Source: JBICHM01 sp043101835 (GTDB taxonomy: Bacteria; Planctomycetota; Phycisphaerae; Phycisphaerales; UBA1924). From it: a stretch of DNA of 12,736 bases. The notes beneath the pieces are model-generated. The model was not told the DNA's origin. It ran no database searches and saw nothing but the letters and a program-made list of their open reading frames with translations. Shown here piece by piece: positions 6,180 through 12,736 of this stretch (position 1 is the stretch's first letter; each line of letters starts with the position of its first letter). The stretch is taken from assembly GCA_043101835.1 (NCBI GenBank), contig JBICHM010000026.1, positions 1-12,736 of the forward strand, written 5' to 3'. The position numbers were made by a program, and so were the translations under genes.

Positions 6180-8198
6180 ATGACCACCACCACCAGCGAC
6201 ACCCCCCATCACGATGGGACGGCTGCCGCGCCGGATCCCGGCGCGGGCGACATGGCGCGCATCGCACTCGTCGGCAACCCCAACACCGGCAAGACCACAC
6301 TCTTCAACCGACTGAGCGGACTGCGCCTCAAGACCGCGAACTTCCCCGGCACGACCGTTGAGGCGCGCGTCGGGCGGGCGCGCCTGGGCGGAGACGACGC
6401 CCCTGCGGAGCTCATCGATCTGCCCGGCGTCTACTCGCTCGAACTCGATCAGATCGAGGCGGAGGTGTGCCGGCGCGTGCTTGCGGGCGTCACGGCGCCG
6501 CGCGGCGAATCGGCGGGCGCCCCGAGCGCGGTCTGCGTGGTCGTGGACGCGAGCAACCTTGCGCGGAATCTCATGCTCGTCGGCGAAGCCCTGCGCCGGC
6601 GCCTCCCCACGGTCGTCGCGCTGAACATGACCGATGTCGCCGAGCGGCTGGGCCTGCGCGTGGACGCGGCCGCGCTCGAGCAGGCTTTGGGCTGCGCCGT
6701 TGTGCCGGTGTGCGCCCGCAGCGGCGAGAACTTCGATGCGCTCCGCGCGGCGCTTGGCGATGCGCGTGTGCCGCGGACGACGCCGGGCGCCGACGAGGAA
6801 GCGCTCCGGTCGTGGGCGGAGGAACTGGCCGCCCTTGCGCTGCGCGCCGAGGGGCAGACCGCGCGCGAGACGGTGACGGACCGCCTGGACCGGGCATTCA
6901 CGCACCCGGTGCTGGGGCTCGTCGTCTTCGCGGCGCTGATGACGGGCCTCTTCTGGGCGCTCTTCCGCCTGGCGACCTACCCCATGGCGTGGATCGAGGG
7001 CGCATTTGGCGCACTGGGGGCGGGCGTCGAGGCGACGCTGCCCGCGGGGATTCTGTCGGATCTCGCCGTGAACGGCGTGATCGCGGGCGTCGCGGGCACG
7101 GTGGTGTTCCTGCCGCAGATCTGTCTGCTGTTCTTCCTCTTGAGCCTGCTCGAGGACACCGGCTATCTCGCGCGCGCCGCGTTCGTCGTTGATCGCCTGC
7201 TGCGACCCTTCGGCCTGCCGGGGCACTCGTTCGTGCCTCTGCTCTCGAGCCACGCGTGCGCGCTGCCGGGGATCATGGGGGCCCGGGTGATCCCCGATCG
7301 GCGCGAGCGTCTCGCGACGATTCTGGTCGCGCCCTTCATGACCTGCTCGGCGCGACTGCCGGTGTACGTGCTGCTGCTGAGCCTGCTCTTTCGCGATCGG
7401 CCGGCGATGGCGGCGCTCGCGTTCGTCGGCTGCTATGCGCTGGGAATCATCGCCGGCGTCGCGAGCGCGTTGCTTGCGCGCCGGACGATCCTGCGCGGCA
7501 AGACGCGCGCGATGGCCCTCGAGCTGCCCTCCTACAAGCGTCCGAGCCTGCGCACGGCGCTGACCACCGCGTACGACCGCGGGATGCTCTTCCTCCGCAA
7601 GGCGGGGACGATCATCCTCGCCATCTCGATCGTGCTGTGGTGGCTGAGCGCGTATCCGGTCGTGGACCCGCCGAGCGAGAGCGCGGCGATGCGCGCGCAG
7701 GCGGCCCAGGTGGCGGACGCGGCGCCGGAGGAAGCGGCGGCGCTGCGTGAGCAGGCCGCGTCGCTCGAGCGGACCAATGCGCTTGCCGCGTCATTCGCGG
7801 GGCGGATTGGCAAGACGATCGAGCCCGTGCTCAGCCCGCTGGGATACGACTGGCAGGTGTCGATCGGGGTGGTCACTTCGTTCGCCGCGCGCGAGGTCTT
7901 CGTCTCGACGATGGCGGTGATCTTCGCCGGCGACGAAGAGGCGGAGGACGAGTCGCTGCTCGACGCCGTGCGCACCTCGAAGCGCGACGACGGCGTAACG
8001 CCCGTCTTCACGGCGCCGGTCGCGTGGAGCCTGCTGGTCTTCTATGTGCTTGCGATGCAGTGCCTGCCAACCCTCGCTGTGACGGCGCGCGAGGCGGGCG
8101 GCGCGAAGTGGGCGCTCCTGCAACTCGTGTGGATGAGCGGCGTCGCGTACGTCGCCGCTCTGATCGCGTTCCACCTTGCGCGGGCGCTCGGCGCCTAG
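6180..8198 (+). CDS. feoB: FeoB, GTP-dependent ferrous iron transporter
   Basis: A 672-residue inner membrane Fe(II) permease with an N-terminal G-protein domain. G1 is GNPNTGKT (32-39), G2 lies in 'NFPGTTVE' (54-61), G3 is DLPG (80-83), G4 is NMTD (149-152), and 'VCARSGENF' is G5-like. After a helical linker come the membrane segments and the two gate regions: 'SSHACALPGIMGAR' (Cys360) with 'PFMTCSARLPVY' (Cys389), then 'GVVTSFAAREVFVSTM'. The first gate departs from the classical GCnVP form and fits a second FeoB clade. A 40-45 residue Ala/Glu-rich helical insert (about 495-538) precedes 'GRIGKTIEPVLSPLGYDW'. The N-terminal 24 residues are Thr/Ala/Pro-rich and outside the G domain, so a later start at Met25 (6252) is possible. 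ATG 6180 is the first in the feoA-feoB gap. It is in one operon with feoA and the small gene behind it. Confidence 0.97.
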   Translation: MTTTTSDTPHHDGTAAAPDPGAGDMARIALVGNPNTGKTTLFNRLSGLRLKTANFPGTTVEARVGRARLGGDDAPAELIDLPGVYSLELDQIEAEVCRRVLAGVTAPRGESAGAPSAVCVVVDASNLARNLMLVGEALRRRLPTVVALNMTDVAERLGLRVDAAALEQALGCAVVPVCARSGENFDALRAALGDARVPRTTPGADEEALRSWAEELAALALRAEGQTARETVTDRLDRAFTHPVLGLVVFAALMTGLFWALFRLATYPMAWIEGAFGALGAGVEATLPAGILSDLAVNGVIAGVAGTVVFLPQICLLFFLLSLLEDTGYLARAAFVVDRLLRPFGLPGHSFVPLLSSHACALPGIMGARVIPDRRERLATILVAPFMTCSARLPVYVLLLSLLFRDRPAMAALAFVGCYALGIIAGVASALLARRTILRGKTRAMALELPSYKRPSLRTALTTAYDRGMLFLRKAGTIILAISIVLWWLSAYPVVDPPSESAAMRAQAAQVADAAPEEAAALREQAASLERTNALAASFAGRIGKTIEPVLSPLGYDWQVSIGVVTSFAAREVFVSTMAVIFAGDEEAEDESLLDAVRTSKRDDGVTPVFTAPVAWSLLVFYVLAMQCLPTLAVTAREAGGAKWALLQLVWMSGVAYVAALIAFHLARALGA

Positions 8199-8206
8199 GC
8201 CCGCTG

Positions 8207-8371
8207 ATGCGATTCCCCGTCGACGATTGGCAGTTCTGGGTGGCGACGGCGATCTTCCTCGCCTGCGCCGTGTGGATCCTGCGCAGCCTGCCCATCCCCA
8301 TCATCGGGAAGAAGCGCAAGCGCACGCGCCAGAAGGCGACGCTGACGGTCGGCGGAAAGCCCGTGGAATGA
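8207..8371 (+). CDS. Small single-pass membrane protein following FeoB
   Basis: A 54-residue protein starting 8 nt after the feoB stop, so almost certainly cotranscribed and probably translationally coupled (no Shine-Dalgarno seen). One hydrophobic helix, 'FWVATAIFLACAVWIL' (10-25), is followed by 'RSLPIPIIGKKRKRTRQK', a strongly basic stretch that predicts a cytoplasmic C-terminus, ending 'LTVGGKPVE'. Position and topology recall the FeoB-associated Cys-rich membrane proteins of other bacteria, but this one has only Cys19, in the membrane helix, and no Cys-rich tail. It is not FeoC, which is a soluble winged-helix protein. Its role in iron uptake is inferred from position only. Its stop codon touches the stop of the convergent gene (TGA then TCA at 8369-8374). 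Confidence 0.72.
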   Translation: MRFPVDDWQFWVATAIFLACAVWILRSLPIPIIGKKRKRTRQKATLTVGGKPVE

Positions 8372-9541
8372 TCAGGCGGTGACTGCGCTGCTGCGGATGC
8401 GGTCGAGACGCTCGAAGAAGGTCCCGAGCTCATCCATGGTGGTGAAGAAGTGCGGGCTCATGCGCACGCCGCAGTCCGGGCGGTAGTCGCAGAGCACGTC
8501 CTGGGCACAGAGCGCATCGCACGCTTCCCTGGCGCCGTCGAAGTCGAGGCAGACCATACCGCTGCGCTGGTCATCGGCGCGGGGCGTGCGGACGGTGATG
8601 CCGCGGGCGTCGGCCTGTTCCATGCACCAGCGCGTCATGCGAAGGGACTTCTCACGAATCGCTTCGTCGCCGATCTCACGGATGATCTTGAGCCCTTCGC
8701 GTGCGCTGTAGCAGGCGGGAACGTTGGGGGTGCCCGCGAGGAAGCGGTAGACGCCCTCGTTGAGTTCGAGTCCGGCGTCGCCCTGGGCGAAGGCGAAGGG
8801 GTCCTTGAGGCCGAACCAGCCGCGGAAGCGGGGCTCGAGCGTGGGGATGAGGCTCTTCTTCACATACATGTAGCCGGCGCCCGGGCCGCCGCAGAGCCAC
8901 TTGTGCGAGCCGCCGACGAAGAAGTCCACATCGAGGTCCTGCACGCGCACGGGCACGCAGCCGGCGGTCTGGTAGCCGTCGCCGACGAGGTAGGCGCCCT
9001 TGTCGTGCGCGGCTTTCGCGATCGTCTTCAGGTCGGCGAGCGCCGCGGAGCGGAAGAAGGTGTGGCTGACGACGACGAGGCGCGTGCGCTCGTCGATGGC
9101 CTCGCAGATGCGCTCGGTCGGGATATTGATCCCGTCGTCGGAGCGCACGAACTCCACCTGGGCGCCGAGGCGGCGCTGCTGGGTGAGGAACGGGCGCGTG
9201 GTGGTGAACTCGAGCCCCGTGGTGACCACGCGACTGCGCTCTGTGTTCTCGAACTCGAAGCAGGAGAAGATCGCGGCGAAGGCGCGAGTGACATTCTGCA
9301 TCGGCACGACCGTGCCGCGTGGGGCGTGGAGGATGTCCTCGAGGAGTTCACTGAACTCGGTGACGCTGCGCCACCAGGGGCCGTCCCAGGCGATGATCCC
9401 TTCCTCGTTCCACGCGTCGTAGAACTCGAGCAGCGCATCGCGCGTCGCCTGCGGCACGGGGCCGAGCGTGTGGCTGGCGAGGTAGAGCTTCTTCTCGAGG
9501 ATCGGAAAGCGTTCGCGATAGGCGAGCAGCGGGTCGTGCAC
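8372..9541 (-). CDS. Kynureninase-like PLP-dependent enzyme (aminotransferase class V fold)
   Basis: A 389-residue fold-type I PLP enzyme, cytoplasmic. Kynureninase-like features are 'LYLASHTLGPVP' (19-30, compare the family's 'YLcGNSLGlmP'), the 'WWRSV' region near residue 57 and 'DFFVGGSHKWLCGGPGAGYMYV', in which Lys214 should form the Schiff base with PLP. Asp188 in 'VGDGYQTAG' should contact the pyridine nitrogen. Kynureninases usually read 'DLAHs.Gn' and 'YKYLN.GPG' here, so substrate specificity may differ. Broader annotation as an aminotransferase class V protein is the safe alternative. The start is a GTG at 9541, with GGGAG 9 nt upstream and no nearby in-frame ATG. The frame runs open far upstream only as a shadow of the TPR gene. 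It is last in the operon behind the POT transporter and TPR protein, 55 nt after the latter. Its stop directly abuts the iron operon. Confidence 0.87.
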   Translation of the reverse strand: MHDPLLAYRERFPILEKKLYLASHTLGPVPQATRDALLEFYDAWNEEGIIAWDGPWWRSVTEFSELLEDILHAPRGTVVPMQNVTRAFAAIFSCFEFENTERSRVVTTGLEFTTTRPFLTQQRRLGAQVEFVRSDDGINIPTERICEAIDERTRLVVVSHTFFRSAALADLKTIAKAAHDKGAYLVGDGYQTAGCVPVRVQDLDVDFFVGGSHKWLCGGPGAGYMYVKKSLIPTLEPRFRGWFGLKDPFAFAQGDAGLELNEGVYRFLAGTPNVPACYSAREGLKIIREIGDEAIREKSLRMTRWCMEQADARGITVRTPRADDQRSGMVCLDFDGAREACDALCAQDVLCDYRPDCGVRMSPHFFTTMDELGTFFERLDRIRSSAVTA

Positions 9542-9550
9542 GGCGGAGTT

Positions 9551-9555
9551 CTCCC
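9551..9555 (-). promoter_or_regulatory. Shine-Dalgarno GGGAG supporting a GTG start
   Basis: GGGAG on the minus strand, 9 nt before GTG 9541. The protein reads 'VHDPLLAYRERFP' from here, matching the usual N-terminus of the family, so the GTG is preferred although no ATG is near. Confidence 0.5.
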
Positions 9556-9596
9556 ACGGCCGGTCGGCGGCCGGTGAGAGGATAGGGACGCGTCCC

Positions 9597-10613
9597 TCAG
9601 CGCGTCGCGTCGCGCAGGCGGGCCAGTTCGGCCTCGCAGGCGATATACGCGAAAGAATAGGGGTTGGCGCCGCTCTCGATCGCGTCGGTGAGCAGCGCGC
9701 CGGCGCGGTCGCGGTCGCCGGCGAGGATCGCGCGCTCAGCGAGGAGGCCGTCCATGGTGAGGGCAAAGGTCTCATCGGCGCGCCAGCCCTGGCGCGCGAT
9801 GCGCTCGGGGTCGCCCGAGAGGTACGCGAGCAGGAGGCGCTGGTAGGCGAAGTTCTCGATGACATCCATCGACTCGCGCACCCAGCCGGCGGCCCAGCGC
9901 TTCGCCTCGTCTTCGCGACCGAGGCGCGCGAGCGTGCGGTACCGCCATGCGCCGACGGCGACGCGCGTGTCATCGTTGTTCGCCAGACGCCACGCGCCGT
10001 CCCAGTGCGCGAGGGCGTCGTCGAAGCGGCCCTGCAGATACAGCGCGAGCGCGAGGTGGTACTCGATGTTGCCCTTCGTCGTGCTTCGCGGGATGCCGAG
10101 TTCGTTCGGGGCGCCGTCCTGCTCGACCTCGTCGGGAAGAGCCCTCGCGATCGCGCTGGCTCGCGCGAGGTCGGCGACCGCGGCGTCCAGCCTGCGCAGC
10201 GAGATGAACCGGTGCCCACGATGGCGCAGCAGGCGGTGGCTGGTCGGATGGATGCGCAGGCCCTGGGTATAGGCGGCGACGGCGTCGTTGTAGCGCCCGA
10301 GATAGCCGAGGCGCCGGCCGAGCCAGATGATGGCGTCCTCGTCGCGTGGGTTGGCGTCGAAGCGCGCCTGGGCTTCGGCGAGGTCGGCCTCGAGGCGTTC
10401 GCGCACCTCGGGCGGCAAGTCGGGGCGATACAGCGGCTCGCCGAGGAGGCTCGTGCCTTCGACGACGACATCGCCATGCGGCATGACCAGCGTGTGCGCG
10501 GCCGCTTCCGGCTCGATGTCGGCGGTGGTCGCGGCGCGATCGCGCGCACAGCCAAGATGCGAAGCCACGACCAATGCGAGCGCGATGCGCGCCGTTCGAT
10601 GGAACCAGGCCAT
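9597..10613 (-). CDS. TPR-repeat putative lipoprotein
   Basis: A 338-residue exported protein. Residues 1-21 are a short signal sequence (AWFHRTARIALALVVASHLG) with Cys22 as the likely lipidation site. The lipobox 'SHLGC' is imperfect, with His rather than Leu/Val at -3. After a linker (23-65), helical tetratricopeptide-like repeats begin: 'DAIIWLGRRLGYLGRYNDAVAAYTQGLRIHP' (about 93-123), 'LLRHRGHRFISLRRLDAAVADLARA' (128-152) and 'IEYHLALALYLQGRFDDALAHWDGAWRL' (183-210). More degenerate repeats run to the C-terminus. TPRs mediate protein contacts, and no enzymatic motif is visible. ATG 10613 is supported by GAGGAG (plus 10620-10625) 6 nt upstream. It lies 29 nt after the POT transporter gene and 55 nt before the kynureninase-like gene, so one operon is likely. 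The partner is unknown. Confidence 0.85.
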   Translation of the reverse strand: MAWFHRTARIALALVVASHLGCARDRAATTADIEPEAAAHTLVMPHGDVVVEGTSLLGEPLYRPDLPPEVRERLEADLAEAQARFDANPRDEDAIIWLGRRLGYLGRYNDAVAAYTQGLRIHPTSHRLLRHRGHRFISLRRLDAAVADLARASAIARALPDEVEQDGAPNELGIPRSTTKGNIEYHLALALYLQGRFDDALAHWDGAWRLANNDDTRVAVGAWRYRTLARLGREDEAKRWAAGWVRESMDVIENFAYQRLLLAYLSGDPERIARQGWRADETFALTMDGLLAERAILAGDRDRAGALLTDAIESGANPYSFAYIACEAELARLRDATR

Positions 10614-10642
10614 CACACGCTCCTCGACGCGCCGGGCGCGCC

Positions 10643-12472
<1,830 letters not shown>

Positions 12473-12511
12473 GGGGCTTCCTGTCCTCGCCGTGCTGTCA
12501 TGCGGATCGAG

Positions 12512-12530
12512 CGCGACGGGCGCCGTCGCG
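12512..12530. repeat. Short perfect inverted repeat upstream of the POT operon
   Basis: CGCGACGG-GCG-CCGTCGCG: 8-bp perfect arms around three bases, 39 bp before the POT transporter ATG. It could be an operator or an mRNA hairpin in the leader. It has no T-run, so it is not a terminator. In such GC-rich DNA a chance origin is quite possible. Confidence 0.4.
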
Positions 12531-12584
12531 TCGGAACAAGATACGGATCGGCGGCAATCCTCGCGACCGAACGCCGCGGCGCAG

Positions 12585-12610
12585 AAAAAACCGGCCCGCG
12601 AACGGGCCGG
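12585..12610 (-). terminator. Intrinsic terminator with UUCG loop
   Basis: Read on the minus strand: CCGGCCCG, loop TTCG, CGGGCCGG, then TTTTTT. A perfect 8-bp G/C stem, a stable tetraloop and six U residues make a textbook Rho-independent terminator. It lies 31 nt after the stop of the partial gene at the right edge and separates that gene from the POT operon, which must therefore have its own promoter in 12473-12584. Confidence 0.88.
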
Positions 12611-12641
12611 CCTGGGTGATCGGGGTCGCGACGGACGCGGC

Positions 12642-12736
12642 TCAGTCGCCGGCGCGGTTGGGCTGCACGCGCGGCTCGGGCATCGGCTTGCGCGGGAGCT
12701 TCTCGTCGCGGTTCGCGGCGTGGTAGGCGAACGTCG
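12642..12736 (-). CDS. C-terminal fragment of an unidentified gene
   Basis: Thirty-one codons plus two bases of a minus-strand frame, open to the window edge and ending in TGA at 12642-12644. The visible end reads 'TFAYHAANRDEKLPRKP' followed by a Pro/Arg-rich tail ending 'RAGD'. A strong intrinsic terminator 31 nt downstream, facing the same way, is the main reason to believe it. I cannot assign a family from so little sequence. An overlapping plus-strand frame here has no domain-like features and crosses the terminator. Confidence 0.5.
   Translation of the reverse strand, partial: TFAYHAANRDEKLPRKPMPEPRVQPNRAGD

Noticed and set aside
8372..10555. Minus-strand 727-codon frame including the kynureninase-like gene
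   Set aside because: The first part is an Arg/Ser-rich out-of-frame reading of the TPR gene. The family-like protein begins at the GTG at 9541.

Overview
The window is very GC-rich (by eye around two thirds G+C), with strong G/C bias at third codon positions and no mobile elements, CRISPR arrays or structural RNA genes that I can see. It looks like ordinary chromosome from a free-living Gram-negative-type bacterium. The tandem secreted NfeD/SppA-like proteins with an N-terminal 'NGRVxEG' module, the FeoB variant with an 'ACALPGIMGAR' gate motif and the general gene style suggest Planctomycetota (perhaps Phycisphaerae). This placement is an inference from protein style, not a proven assignment.

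Layout, left to right. Positions 1-5669 are all minus strand. Reading in the direction of transcription (right to left) they hold a class II tRNA nucleotidyltransferase (4371-5669), two adjacent paralogous secreted ClpP/crotonase-fold proteins related to NfeD/SppA (2780-4183 and 1488-2723), and an M3-family oligoendopeptidase whose C-terminus is cut off by the window edge (1-1434). The two paralogues and the peptidase are tightly packed and each has a Shine-Dalgarno sequence, so they probably form one operon.

Positions 5670-8371 hold the plus-strand ferrous iron uptake operon: a promoter whose -35 box lies inside a Fur-box-like palindrome, a cysteine-rich feoA, feoB, and a 54-residue single-pass membrane protein immediately behind feoB. 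This is a classic iron-repressed arrangement.

Positions 8372-12472 hold a second minus-strand operon, in transcription order: a POT-family (proton-dependent oligopeptide) transporter, a TPR-containing putative lipoprotein, and a kynureninase-like PLP enzyme. Its last stop codon directly abuts the stop codon of the iron operon (TGATCA), leaving no intergenic base. Peptide import and amino acid breakdown would be a coherent job for this operon. Upstream of it, at 12585-12610, a strong intrinsic terminator closes another minus-strand gene, of which only the last 31 codons are visible.

The most interesting items are the tandem NfeD/SppA-like pair, in which one copy keeps a serine at the presumed nucleophile position and the other has glycine, and the iron operon's small trailing membrane protein, cysteine-rich FeoA and Fur/promoter overlap. 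I did not find a clearly new defence or mobile system here.
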